Origin: an uncultured Prevotella sp.
GTDB taxonomy: Bacteria; Bacteroidota; Bacteroidia; Bacteroidales; Bacteroidaceae
Length of the DNA: 64,000 nt
Direction of reading: 5' to 3'
NCBI GenBank assembly: GCA_946183415.1
Contig: CAMHAM010000005.1
Span: 62,001 to 126,000 of the forward strand
Of the stretch, positions 25,923 to 34,940 are shown in pieces (within the stretch, counting starts at the first letter, position 1; every line of letters begins with the position of its first letter). The position numbers and the translations under genes are program-made. The notes beneath the pieces are model-generated. The model was not told where the DNA came from, did not search any database, and saw only the letters and a program-made list of their open reading frames with translations.

Positions 25923-26251
25923 ACTCTAGAAATAATACAGAGAGGACTCCAAATAATCGCAAGGACAGGTTATTGATCTCTTTTAAAATCATTTCAAGGA
26001 TAAATCTAGAATGTATGACTCAGGATGAAAGATGGCAACGGCAATATGAGGAGATGATGACATTTATGGAAACTAATCATCGACGCCCCTCTAAACATAG
26101 ACTTGAAGAGCATGATATGCTAAATTGGTTTAAGAGTACGAAGAAGCAGATAGCAAAAGGGGATTATCCACAAGATCGACTTGAGAAGTTTGCCATTCTC
26201 ATGAAAGTTGCTGATAAATACCGTAGGAAGAATCAATATGAGTATAAATAA
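25919..26251 (+). CDS. Small helicase-associated (HA) domain protein after res
   Basis: Up to 110 residues. The last 75 residues (RWQRQYEEMMTFMETNHRRPSK, then LEEHDMLNWFKSTKKQIAKG and RLEKF) fit the helicase-associated domain: a Trp-led helix, a short Pro loop, then LxxWxxxQ-like and a Leu-rich helix. This domain normally occurs as repeats inside helicases. ATG at 25919 overlaps the Res stop (ATGA), but a more natural start could be ATG at 26015. As a free single unit it may bind DNA or help Res. Confidence 0.6.
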   Translation: MNSRNNTERTPNNRKDRLLISFKIISRINLECMTQDERWQRQYEEMMTFMETNHRRPSKHRLEEHDMLNWFKSTKKQIAKGDYPQDRLEKFAILMKVADKYRRKNQYEYK

Positions 26252-26323
26252 AAAAGTAACAGACGGACGATTCTTTTGTGAATCATGCGGTCGATTCTGG
26301 TGATCATTTCTAAATAAAATGAT

Positions 26324-26331
26324 TAACTTTG
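26324..26331 (+). promoter_or_regulatory. -7 box (TAACTTTG)
   Basis: TAACTTTG lies 11 bp before a short ATG frame at 26342. The -33 region is weak. It may drive that frame or the zinc-ribbon and cbiJ-cbiD genes beyond it. Confidence 0.4.
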
Positions 26332-26341
26332 CAAACGAAAT

Positions 26342-26473
26342 ATGAATATGGAAATAAAGAAAGATTTGACTACTCCCTCTAAGGGTATTTTGCAGAACAA
26401 TGATTCTGAATATGTGAGACTCTTTTATGTGAGACTCCCAAAAATCCAAACAGCGTCTGGACTATTGTGTTAG
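26342..26473 (+). CDS. Possible 43-residue peptide
   Basis: An ATG frame closely following a -7 box, starting MNMEIKKDLTTPSKGILQ and ending LPKIQTASGLLC. No family recognised. The 26252-26550 stretch holds nothing else that I can support. This could be the remnant of a gene at the right edge of the defence island. Confidence 0.25.
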   Translation: MNMEIKKDLTTPSKGILQNNDSEYVRLFYVRLPKIQTASGLLC

Positions 26474-26550
26474 GAGTAAGAAAGGATGAGCTATGTTACA
26501 ATCCCAACTGGACAATCTTCTAAATAATTCTTATTATCAGGAAGTAATAT

Positions 26551-26757
26551 ATGATAGTAAATGAAATTTATTTATGGGGCGCGGCCCTGATAGGGGTTCT
26601 AGTGGTTGTAGCGATGCAGGCACTGGCCTTTGTCGACAGGAAGATGCTACGACGAATGCTGGTGATATTCAGAGCGAAGGACGGGCATTGTCCGCGTTGT
26701 GATGGTATGGTACGCGACGAAGACCACTATTGCTCACATTGTGGAGAAAAATTATAG
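26551..26757 (+). CDS. Small membrane protein with zinc ribbon
   Basis: 68 residues: one membrane segment (LWGAALIGVLVVVAMQALAF) followed by a basic stretch and a zinc ribbon with two CxxC pairs (CPRCD and CSHCG). Zinc-ribbon proteins of this form occur widely with no known function. It ends 2 bp before cbiJ-cbiD and would be co-transcribed. Confidence 0.7.
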   Translation: MIVNEIYLWGAALIGVLVVVAMQALAFVDRKMLRRMLVIFRAKDGHCPRCDGMVRDEDHYCSHCGEKL

Positions 26758-26759
26758 AT

Positions 26760-28523
26760 ATGATACTAGTATTCGGAGGAACGACTGAGGGGCGCAAGGC
26801 TGTGGAGGTGCTGGAAGAGGGAGGTAATGCCTATTATTACAGCACGAAGACGGGGGAGCAGGACATCACCCTGCATCATGGGCAACGGATAGACGGGACC
26901 CTCGATGCTGAGGCGATGCAGACGTTTTGTCGTGAGCACGGCATCCGTCTCATCGTAGATGCAGCCCACCCTTTCGCCTCGCAACTACACCAGACCATCG
27001 CTCAGGTTTCTGAATCGCTGAATATCCCCACCATCCGTTATGAACGTATCTATCCTGAGCGTGATTCGGAGATAACATGGATCAATGACTACAGCCAGAT
27101 ACCTCGCGACATTCACTCTCTACTGGCAACGACTGGTGTACAGAGCATCAGCAAACTGAAGCCTTTAGAGGCTGAGGGCATCAGGATTCATTATCGCATC
27201 CTCGAGAGGGAGTCGTCGATAGCTTTAGCCCTGAAGCAAGGAGCCAGTCCAGAACAGCTCTGCTATTATGAGGATCCTCAAGATATTCCTGTGGAAGCTG
27301 AGGCTATTTTGTTGAAAGAGAGTGGCCTGTCAGGAGGTTTCCCTGAGAAGGTAGAGGCTGCCAAAGCAAGAGGGATGAAGGTGATTGCCCTGAAACGTCC
27401 ACAGACTCCAGCGATTTTTACCATCGTCAACGGCCCCCATGGTCTGCGAAGGATGGTGGAAAAACTATTGCCAGAGTTCTATCCCCTGCATAGCGGACTG
27501 ACAACGGGCACTTGTGCGACAGCTGCCGCCATTGCTGCCACGAGGCGGTTACTTTACGATGAGCAGCCTAACGAGGTGCCTGTGGTGCTGCCTAATGGAG
27601 AGACCATCATGGTGGCTGTAAAGTATGGTGAAGACTGTGCCTACTGCATCAAGGACGCTGGCGATGATCCTGATGTGACGAATGGGTTAGAGATTGGGGC
27701 TGTCGCAGAACATACCCACATGCAGGGAAGACGTAGTTTGATTGATATTAAAGGTGGCGTGGGTGTTGGTACGTTCACACTTCCAGGTTTCGACTATCCC
27801 CCAGGCTCGCCAGCCATCAACAAGGCACCTCGCGCGATGATTCGCAAGAACATTGAGCCACTGATGGATGAACATACGCCTTTGAGCATTACGATATGCG
27901 TTCCGCAAGGTGAAGAGATAGCCCGTCGTACCTTCAATCCTCGTCTGGGTATCGAGGGCGGTATCTCGATTATCGGGGTCTCGGGCATCGTCAAACCTTT
28001 CTCTGAGGAGGCTTTCATCGACTCCATCCGTAAGTGTATGACCGTCGCCAAAGCCTCGGGTTCTGAACGTGTGGTCATCAACAGCGGTGGCAAGAGTGAA
28101 CGTTTTGTCAAAGGTCTCTATCCGGATTTGCCTGTGCAGGCCTTTGTGGAGTATGGCAATTATATTGGGGAGACTCTGAAGATAGCCCACGAGTTAGGCA
28201 TTCGTAAAGTGACCCTTGGCGTCATGCTTGGCAAGGCTGTGAAATTGGCAGCAGGGCATCTCGACACCCATAGTCGACGTGCAACGATGGATAAGGCGTT
28301 TGTCAGACAACTCCTCGATGAAGCCCATTGCGATGTCGATATCACGCCTATCACTCTTGCTCGTGAACTATGGGATCTCCTGCCTCCAGAGAGGGCAGAG
28401 GCTTTCGCTCAGGTTATCATCGCTCATTGCGCAGAACATTGCGCCCCCCTGCTGCCCAACGGCTCACTCACCATCCTTCTCATCACTGATGAAGGAGAAG
28501 TCTACCACCTTCACAGTCGATAG
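26760..28523 (+). CDS. cbiJ-cbiD: Precorrin-6A reductase CbiJ fused to cobalt-precorrin-5B C1-methyltransferase CbiD
   Basis: 587 residues. The CbiJ part (about 1-240) has FGGTTEGRKAVEVL and DAAHPFASQLHQ, the NADPH-dependent reductase of precorrin-6A. The CbiD part (about 245-587) shows SGLTTGTCATAAA, NSGGKSERF and a GVMLGKAVKLAAGH-like motif, marking the anaerobic C1-methyltransferase. ATG at 26760 is 2 bp after the zinc-ribbon gene; the frame from 26730 would overlap it. A pair of GGGGCCWGGCCCC palindromes starts right after the stop. Confidence 0.94.
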   Translation: MILVFGGTTEGRKAVEVLEEGGNAYYYSTKTGEQDITLHHGQRIDGTLDAEAMQTFCREHGIRLIVDAAHPFASQLHQTIAQVSESLNIPTIRYERIYPERDSEITWINDYSQIPRDIHSLLATTGVQSISKLKPLEAEGIRIHYRILERESSIALALKQGASPEQLCYYEDPQDIPVEAEAILLKESGLSGGFPEKVEAAKARGMKVIALKRPQTPAIFTIVNGPHGLRRMVEKLLPEFYPLHSGLTTGTCATAAAIAATRRLLYDEQPNEVPVVLPNGETIMVAVKYGEDCAYCIKDAGDDPDVTNGLEIGAVAEHTHMQGRRSLIDIKGGVGVGTFTLPGFDYPPGSPAINKAPRAMIRKNIEPLMDEHTPLSITICVPQGEEIARRTFNPRLGIEGGISIIGVSGIVKPFSEEAFIDSIRKCMTVAKASGSERVVINSGGKSERFVKGLYPDLPVQAFVEYGNYIGETLKIAHELGIRKVTLGVMLGKAVKLAAGHLDTHSRRATMDKAFVRQLLDEAHCDVDITPITLARELWDLLPPERAEAFAQVIIAHCAEHCAPLLPNGSLTILLITDEGEVYHLHSR

Positions 28524-28584
28524 TGCACGCTGGGGCCAGGCCCCAATTTGCATTTTTCACTTTGGGGCCTGGCCCCAGTGTGCA
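28524..28584. repeat. Paired inverted GGGGCCWGGCCCC palindromes after cbiD
   Basis: Two inverted copies: TGCACGCTGGGGCC...CCCCA and TGGGGCC...CCAGTGTGCA. Together they form an outer inverted repeat of about 22 bp with an AT-rich centre. The right copy continues into AGTGTGCA and GTTTGGGGGT, also found near 15781. The layout recalls REP/BIME elements. Confidence 0.8.
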
Positions 28585-28631
28585 GTTTGGGGGTGAATAA
28601 TTGAATCGTAACCGAATTGTAATCGTTGATA

Positions 28632-28663
28632 TTTGTCAGATTTGTCTTATTTTTGTATCTTTG
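28632..28663 (+). promoter_or_regulatory. Promoter for the Na/Pi transporter gene
   Basis: TTTG at 28632-28635 and TATCTTTG at 28656-28663 with a 20-bp gap; the ATG is at 28688. Confidence 0.7.
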
Positions 28664-28687
28664 CATGCGAAATTTAAAAGCATAAAT

Positions 28688-30646
28688 ATGACAATCGAAT
28701 TGTTTTTCAGGCTGCTTGGCTCGCTGGCACTGCTGATTTACGGCATGAAGACGATGAGCGACGCCTTGCAGAAATTGGCAGGACCAAGTTTAAGACACAT
28801 ATTAGCCCGCATGACTGGCAACCGCCTGAGCGGTATGCTGACAGGTATGTTGGTAACCTGTGCGGTGCAGTCATCATCAGCCACGACAGTCATGACCGTC
28901 TCATTTGTCTCAGCAGGACTACTCTCGCTGGCACAGGCCATCTCAGTCATCATGGGTGCCAATATCGGCACTACGCTTACAGCCTGGATCATGTCGTTGG
29001 GCTACAATCTTGACCTGACAATCATCGTCTTCCCAGCCTTCTTCATCGGTATGGTGCTCATCTACAAGAAACGCCATCGTGTGGCAGGCGACCTCCTCTT
29101 CGGGCTGGCATTTCTGTTCTGGTCGCTGGTCATGCTGAGCAGTGTGGGGCGTGACATGGACTTGGCTCACAATGCAGATGTGGTCAGTTTCTTTGCCTCG
29201 TTCGATACTGGCAGCTATCTCACCATCCTTGCTTTTCTGGCAGCTGGTACCCTTATTACCTGTGTGGTGCAGTCGTCGGCAGCGGTGATGGCCATCACCA
29301 TTCTGCTCTGTTCAACGGGAGTACTGCCTATCTATATGGGTATCGCTTTGGTGATGGGCGAGAATATCGGAACGACTGCAACTGCAAATCTTGCAGCCCT
29401 TGGTGCTGGAACTGAGGCACGACGGGCTGCATTGGCTCACCTGTTGTTCAACGTCTTCGGTGTCATCTGGGTGCTCGTCGTGTTCTATCCTTTTGTCGAT
29501 ATGGTGTGCAGCCTTGTCGGCTACAATCCCTCTATGGCAGGACAGACAGAGCGGATACCTGTTGTGCTGGCCATGTTCCACACCTGTTTCAATGTCCTTA
29601 ACACAGCCTTGCTCATTGGCCTGATTCCTCAGATGGAGCAGATCGTCTGTAGACTTATGCCAGAAGACAAAGATGAAACCAAGCAGCCCACGACGCTGCA
29701 CTTTATCAGTAGTGGTGTGATACAGACGCCTGAAATAGCCGTATTGCAAGCACAGAAGGAAATCGTGCATTTTGCCGAGCGTATGCACCGTATGTTCGGA
29801 ATGACAAGCGCACTGATAGATGAGAAGGACAAGAAAGAGTTTGAAAGTCAGTATGCACGTATCGAACGTTATGAGACCATCGCTGACAACATGGAAATAG
29901 AGATTGCGAATTATCTCGAACAAGTGGGCAATGAGCACCTGTCTGACGAGACAAAGGATAAGACCCGCGTGATACTTCGTCAGATAGGCGAACTGGAGTC
30001 CATAGGTGATGCCTGTTACAAGATGGCCCGCACTGTCACCCATCTGCGTGAGGGCAAGGAGGACTTCACCGGTGAGCAATACGTCAGACTGCACGACATG
30101 CTCAGACTGGTGAATGAGGCTGTGGTACAGATGATTGTCGTGGTGAGCGGACGTCGCAAAGACTTGTCACTGGCAGATTCACTCTCTATCGAGAACGACA
30201 TCAATGAGCTTCGCAACCAGCTCAAGAGTGAAACCGTCGTGGGGGTTAACTCACATCAGTATTCCTATGCACTCGGCACACTCTATAACGACATTGTGGC
30301 CGACTGCGAGAAAATCGGCGATTATGTCATGAATATCGTTGAAGCCCGTCTGGGTAAGCATCTGCTCAGCTATAATGGCTTGAGCCTAAACCTCGACAAG
30401 AAGACTACCACCATTGATGGCGACCCCGTCAATCTGACTCCTACAGAGTTTGAACTGCTCCACCTGCTTCTGGCTAACCGTGGAAAAGTGCTCTCACGCC
30501 AGCAACTGATGGATACCGTCTGGGCAGGCGTCATTGTCACTGACCGTACCGTCAATGTCAATATTACCCGTCTTCGCAAGAAATTAGGGGTATACGCTCA
30601 GAATATCGTCAGCCGTACAGGCTTTGGATATGTGTTTGAGGAGTGA
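28688..30646 (+). CDS. Na/Pi cotransporter-PhoU protein with C-terminal OmpR-type DNA-binding domain
   Basis: 652 residues. Residues 1 to about 330 are the NptA/PhoT-like transporter with two inverted QSSSATT / QSSAAVM repeats and about eight membrane spans (GANIGTT, GENIGTT). Residues about 345-545 are a PhoU-like helical domain (AERMHRMFGMTSALI, DEKDKKEFESQYARIERYE, GELESIGDACYKMAR, ADCEKIGDYVMNIVE). The last 90 residues are a winged helix of the OmpR/PhoB type (LTPTEFELLHLLLANRGKVLSRQQLM, TVNVNITRLRKKL, RTGFGYVFEE). A single frame encodes all three parts with no receiver domain. Such a protein would join phosphate uptake and direct control of transcription from the membrane. The combination is unusual as far as I know. 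Confidence 0.93.
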   Translation: MTIELFFRLLGSLALLIYGMKTMSDALQKLAGPSLRHILARMTGNRLSGMLTGMLVTCAVQSSSATTVMTVSFVSAGLLSLAQAISVIMGANIGTTLTAWIMSLGYNLDLTIIVFPAFFIGMVLIYKKRHRVAGDLLFGLAFLFWSLVMLSSVGRDMDLAHNADVVSFFASFDTGSYLTILAFLAAGTLITCVVQSSAAVMAITILLCSTGVLPIYMGIALVMGENIGTTATANLAALGAGTEARRAALAHLLFNVFGVIWVLVVFYPFVDMVCSLVGYNPSMAGQTERIPVVLAMFHTCFNVLNTALLIGLIPQMEQIVCRLMPEDKDETKQPTTLHFISSGVIQTPEIAVLQAQKEIVHFAERMHRMFGMTSALIDEKDKKEFESQYARIERYETIADNMEIEIANYLEQVGNEHLSDETKDKTRVILRQIGELESIGDACYKMARTVTHLREGKEDFTGEQYVRLHDMLRLVNEAVVQMIVVVSGRRKDLSLADSLSIENDINELRNQLKSETVVGVNSHQYSYALGTLYNDIVADCEKIGDYVMNIVEARLGKHLLSYNGLSLNLDKKTTTIDGDPVNLTPTEFELLHLLLANRGKVLSRQQLMDTVWAGVIVTDRTVNVNITRLRKKLGVYAQNIVSRTGFGYVFEE

Positions 30647-30671
30647 CTTTTCATTGCCTGAAAGCTGATAG

Positions 30672-31613
30672 TCAAGAGAGTATTTCCTGAATATGGTAAA
30701 GCGGGCGGCGCTTGGTCTCGGAATAGATTTGTCCGATATAGGTGCCCATGATACCCATTGCAATAAGGATAAAACCGCCAACCAGCCAGATAGAGAGGAT
30801 CAGAGAAGCCCAACCTTGTACGACATGGCCTACAACAAGTGAATAGGTCACATAGATGCCAATCATGAATGCTACAATAAGGAACAAGATACCGATATTG
30901 TAGATAAGGAACAGCGGACGAACGGAGAAAGCCGTGATACCGTTGAGAGCGAGGCGCAGCATCTTATGAAGCGTGTACTTCGACTGGCCTGCGAAGCGTT
31001 CGCTGATGACATCGTCGACAGTGGTATGTTTCAGACCGATCATCGGAATCAGTCCGCGCAGATAGAGATTATGTTCTTTATACGTCGACAACATGTCGAG
31101 GGCACGGCGGCTCATCAGACGGAAATCTGCATGATTATACACACTCTCGACACCCATGGAGTTCTGTAACTTATAGAAGCTTTGGGCTGTGAATTTCTTC
31201 ATGAATGAATCGGCTTTGCGCGACACTTTCACACCATAGACAATGTCGTTGCCTGCCTCAAAGTCCCTGATCATCTGAGGAATACACTCGATATCGTCCT
31301 GAAGGTCGGCATCAAGCGTGACGACGGCATCAGCCCACTCGCGAGCCGTCATCATACCTGCCATGATGGCATTCTGGTGACCCACGTTGCGCGACATGTT
31401 GATGCCACGCACGAACTTGTTCTCAGCGTGTAGTTCTCGGATAATCTCCCAAGTACGGTCGCGGCTGCCGTCATTGACGAATACTATCATAGAGTCTTTG
31501 CTGATAAGCCCTTCTGCTATCATTCGTTCGAAAAGGGCCGTTAACTGCTCTGCGCTGTGGCGCAGCACTTCCTCTTCATTATAACACGGAGAAACTGTTG
31601 CAAATCTGATCAT
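30672..31613 (-). CDS. Family 2 glycosyltransferase, DPM1/ArnC/GtrB type
   Basis: 313 residues. The GT-A domain shows the ATVSPCYNEEE start, NDGSRDRTW, LDADLQDD and a NHADFRLMSRRAL segment. Two C-terminal membrane spans (about 230-255 and 265-290) are typical of enzymes that put sugar on undecaprenyl phosphate. It follows the deacetylase gene by 2 bp, an arrangement like ArnC-ArnD, so the pair may make a modified lipid-linked sugar. Convergent with the transporter gene. Confidence 0.9.
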   Translation of the reverse strand: MIRFATVSPCYNEEEVLRHSAEQLTALFERMIAEGLISKDSMIVFVNDGSRDRTWEIIRELHAENKFVRGINMSRNVGHQNAIMAGMMTAREWADAVVTLDADLQDDIECIPQMIRDFEAGNDIVYGVKVSRKADSFMKKFTAQSFYKLQNSMGVESVYNHADFRLMSRRALDMLSTYKEHNLYLRGLIPMIGLKHTTVDDVISERFAGQSKYTLHKMLRLALNGITAFSVRPLFLIYNIGILFLIVAFMIGIYVTYSLVVGHVVQGWASLILSIWLVGGFILIAMGIMGTYIGQIYSETKRRPLYHIQEILS

Positions 31614-31615
31614 TT

Positions 31616-32404
31616 TTACATTTTTACCTTGTTACATTTTTCATAAAATTCATTGTACGTAATAAACTCATGCCCATGGGCTAAAAGCATCATGATGAGA
31701 CGATCGAGACGATCGCACATCTGTTGGCCGCTATGGTTCTTGATGATAAACGGCATCTTGAACTCAGGGTGCTCCTTCAGCTCGAAGAACTCCCAGGGAT
31801 GAAAGTAGGTGACGAAGTAGCCATCTTTCTTAAGTACGCGGCGCGTCATCCAGTGATAGAGTCCTTCCGGCAGGTTGTGGAGGGCAAGCCAGAACAGCGG
31901 GAAACGGATGAGTGGCGTGACGGAGGCGGGAATCTGCATCACTCCGTCTTTCATAAACCAAGTACGCGGCTCTGTGAGATGCATATAACGTCCGGGAATG
32001 AAGGCTGGGTTCAGTGACGAGTTGTAGCGATAGCCCACTCGCTTGATCTCTGATTCCACCACAGGGAACATACGGGGCTGGCGATAGCCATATACGGTGC
32101 GACCCGTCACGCGCTCCACAATCTCCTTCGAACGGGCAAAGTCAGTCTCCTTTGGTTGCCAGTGATCCACACCGTGACAAGCCACCTCGTGACCTTCTTC
32201 CATAATGCGCTGCATGACGTCTGGTGCCTGCTGAGCGAAGTTTCCTGTGCAGAAGAAGGTGGCCTTTACGCCGTTCTGCTTCAGCACATCGAGAATGCGG
32301 TTGGTACCTACTTTCGAGACAGCCATCCCTTGTTCTAACGTAAAGTCGACCCCATGTTCGCGAGGCACATCAAACTCTTCTGTATCAAAACTCAAAAGGA
32401 TCAT
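31616..32404 (-). CDS. Polysaccharide deacetylase-family protein
   Basis: 262 residues of NodB fold. SFDTEEFDV replaces TFDDG, CHGVDHW is the HxxxH metal site, and RQPRMFPV and TYFHPWEF are the later motifs. No signal peptide is evident. The enzyme may remove an acetyl or formyl group from a lipid-linked or surface sugar; ArnD-like action fits the adjacent GT2. It is the third gene of a four-gene operon with GH43 and GH3. Confidence 0.87.
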   Translation of the reverse strand: MILLSFDTEEFDVPREHGVDFTLEQGMAVSKVGTNRILDVLKQNGVKATFFCTGNFAQQAPDVMQRIMEEGHEVACHGVDHWQPKETDFARSKEIVERVTGRTVYGYRQPRMFPVVESEIKRVGYRYNSSLNPAFIPGRYMHLTEPRTWFMKDGVMQIPASVTPLIRFPLFWLALHNLPEGLYHWMTRRVLKKDGYFVTYFHPWEFFELKEHPEFKMPFIIKNHSGQQMCDRLDRLIMMLLAHGHEFITYNEFYEKCNKVKM

Positions 32405-32437
32405 ACGTTTGTATCTTCGTTAAAACACCATGTCCAT

Positions 32438-34918
32438 TCAGATATTCGGTTCGTCCCAGACTTTTGTCTGCTTGCAGACGATGGGTGCGGTCTGATTGCC
32501 GATCTTCAGGATGAAGTCACCCTCTTCGAGTGTCCACTTGCCGTCAGCACCTACGAAGGCGAGAGCTTTGGCAGGCAGCTGGAAGGTGACGGTCTTCGTC
32601 TCGCCAGGCTGCAGTTCTATCTTCGTGAAGTCGCGCAGGCGCTTGTTGTCAGGAACGATTGAAGCCACGAGGTCGCTGCTGTAGAGAAGTACGGCCTCCT
32701 TGCCAGTCTTGGCACCAGTATTCTTCACATCGACACTGATGGTCAGCATGTCGTCAGCTGTAAAGGCTGCCTTGTCAACCTTCAGGTTCGAATACTCGAA
32801 CGTGGTGTAGCTGAGACCATAGCCGAAAGGCCACTGCAGGCTGACCTTTGCATCGTAGTTATAGGCACCAGCCATCGTACCCACTTCCTCGCTTACCTTA
32901 TAGTCGTAAGTGTTCAGCGAGTTAATCTCACGCGGATAGGTGTAAGGCATCTTCGCTGAGAAGTTGGCATCGCCAGCAAGCAGGTTGGCGAGGGCATCAC
33001 CACCGTAGTTACCAGGAATCAGAATGTCAACCACGGCCTTTGCCAACGGCTCGATGTCAGCGATGAGGCGCGGGCGGCCTTCGTTGAGAACGAGGATGAT
33101 GGGCTTGCCAGTCTTGGCGAGTGCCTTGACGAGTTTGCGCTGGTTCTCTGAGAGCCAGAGGTCTGTGAGGTTACCTGGTGTCTCGGTGTATGAGTTCTCA
33201 CCAATGGCGGCGATGATGATATCGGCCTTTGCAGCAGCTGCTACGGCTTTGTCAATCTCTGGGGTGTTCTCATCATAGTAGGCACCGTCCTCGTTATAGG
33301 TCACACCCTGTTCAAGGATGATGTTCTCTTTACCATATTTATTACAGAGAGCCTCGTAAATCGTGTTGTATTTCTCAGAGAGATCCTCTGCCTTTGAACC
33401 CTGCCAGGTGTAGCTCCAGCCACCATGCAGACAACGCATCTGGTTGGCGTTGGGACCTGTGAGGAGGATTTTTTTCGAGGAGTGAGGAGTGTGGAGGGGC
33501 AGGATGTTGTCCTCGTTCTTCAGGAGAACCATTGACTCCTCGGCAGCCTTGAGCGAAGCCTTGGCAAACTCGTCGCAACCAAACTTCTCGAAGCCCTTGC
33601 CACCAGTGTTAGGCTCATCGAAGAGTCCGAGACGATACTTCGCACGGAGGATACGGCGTACAGCATCGTCGATACGGCTCATCTTCACCTTACCCTCGTT
33701 GACGAGCTCCTTCAGCAGGATGCAGAACTCTACGCTGTAGGGATCCATCGACATGTCGATACCTGCATTGATGGCAATGCGGATTGCATCTTTTTTATCC
33801 TTGGCCACTTTCTCACGGGTGAAAAGGTTGTTGATGTCAGCCCAGTCTGTCACGAGGAAACCATCCCACTGTAGGTCTTCTTTCAGCCACTTGGTCAGAT
33901 ACTCATAGCTGGCATGCACGGGCACGCCGTTCACTGAGGCAGAGTTGACCATCATCGTCAGAGTACCTGCGAGGGCTGCCTGTTTGAAGGGCTCAAAGTA
34001 TTTCTCGCGAATCATCTGTGGATTGAGGTAGGCAGGTGTACGGTCCTTACCTGACCAGGGAGCTCCATAGGCGAAATAGTGCTTTGTGCTCGTACCTACG
34101 TGGAAGCGGTCTATGTGGTTGTTGTCTTCTCCCTGATAGCCCTTGATCTCTGCAACGACCATCTTTGAGTTGAGGATGGCATCTTCGCCAAAGCTCTCAT
34201 AGACACGAGGCCAGCGTGGGTCGCGGCTAAGGTCTACTACAGGGTTGTAAACCCACGGACAGTTGGCTGCACGACTCTCGTAAGCCGTAATCTCAGCTCC
34301 ACGGAATGCCAGATCGGTATTAAACGAAGCACCGAGGTTAATAGGCTGTGGGAAGAGGGTACCGCCCTGGGTGTAGGTCACACCATGGTTATGATCGAGG
34401 CCATAGATATCGGGGATACCGAGATACTTCATCGACTTCTCCTGAATGAGCGTGATCCACTTCTGCCACTGCTCTACGCTAGGGGCACGGGTGCCTGGGG
34501 CATTGAGGATCGAACCCACCTTCCATTTCGAGATCAGCGTGTCGAGCATCACCTCGTTGAGTTGCCACACGCGCTTGGTGTCGCCCTGATAGATATCCAC
34601 TGGATAGTTTCCGAAACGCTCGATGATCTGTGCGTCAGTCATCTTCAGCACAGCATCGGCTTCTGCTTTCGGTGTACCATACTGCTGCATGACGGAGCGA
34701 ACCTTCTCACGATCCACCTTGGCGTTCTCGACTTTCATATTGCCCATCACGTCGAGGTTCAGTTCGAGCATCTGTCCGATCTTCTCGTCGAGTGTCATCT
34801 TGGCGAGTGTCTTCTCAACTTTTGCTTCCAGCGCTGCATCACGGGGGATGGCGGGCTTCTGGGCCTGTACTACAATCGCTGCGCAGGCCACGATCATTGT
34901 CATGATTCCTTTTTTCAT
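32438..34918 (-). CDS. bglX: GH3 beta-glucosidase/beta-xylosidase, BglX type
   Basis: 826 residues with a signal peptide ([19 protein letters not shown]). The GH3 N domain has KHYFAYG and the nucleophile Asp in [13 protein letters not shown]. The GH3 C domain ([26 protein letters not shown]) and a fibronectin-III-like tail (ENGD-like [10 protein letters not shown]) follow. ATG at 34918 is chosen, since the longer frame overlaps the GH43 gene. A heptamer tract encodes LHTPHSSKK in a linker at 33477. It acts on short beta-linked oligosaccharides in the periplasm. Confidence 0.92.
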   Translation of the reverse strand: MKKGIMTMIVACAAIVVQAQKPAIPRDAALEAKVEKTLAKMTLDEKIGQMLELNLDVMGNMKVENAKVDREKVRSVMQQYGTPKAEADAVLKMTDAQIIERFGNYPVDIYQGDTKRVWQLNEVMLDTLISKWKVGSILNAPGTRAPSVEQWQKWITLIQEKSMKYLGIPDIYGLDHNHGVTYTQGGTLFPQPINLGASFNTDLAFRGAEITAYESRAANCPWVYNPVVDLSRDPRWPRVYESFGEDAILNSKMVVAEIKGYQGEDNNHIDRFHVGTSTKHYFAYGAPWSGKDRTPAYLNPQMIREKYFEPFKQAALAGTLTMMVNSASVNGVPVHASYEYLTKWLKEDLQWDGFLVTDWADINNLFTREKVAKDKKDAIRIAINAGIDMSMDPYSVEFCILLKELVNEGKVKMSRIDDAVRRILRAKYRLGLFDEPNTGGKGFEKFGCDEFAKASLKAAEESMVLLKNEDNILPLHTPHSSKKILLTGPNANQMRCLHGGWSYTWQGSKAEDLSEKYNTIYEALCNKYGKENIILEQGVTYNEDGAYYDENTPEIDKAVAAAAKADIIIAAIGENSYTETPGNLTDLWLSENQRKLVKALAKTGKPIILVLNEGRPRLIADIEPLAKAVVDILIPGNYGGDALANLLAGDANFSAKMPYTYPREINSLNTYDYKVSEEVGTMAGAYNYDAKVSLQWPFGYGLSYTTFEYSNLKVDKAAFTADDMLTISVDVKNTGAKTGKEAVLLYSSDLVASIVPDNKRLRDFTKIELQPGETKTVTFQLPAKALAFVGADGKWTLEEGDFILKIGNQTAPIVCKQTKVWDEPNI
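33477..33499 (-). repeat. Heptamer tract inside bglX
   Basis: GAGGAGTGAGGAGTGTGGAG on the plus strand; in frame on the minus strand, it encodes LHTPHSSK in a loop before [10 protein letters not shown]. Confidence 0.65.
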
Positions 34919-34940
34919 CTTTAAAACTATCTTTTGTTGG

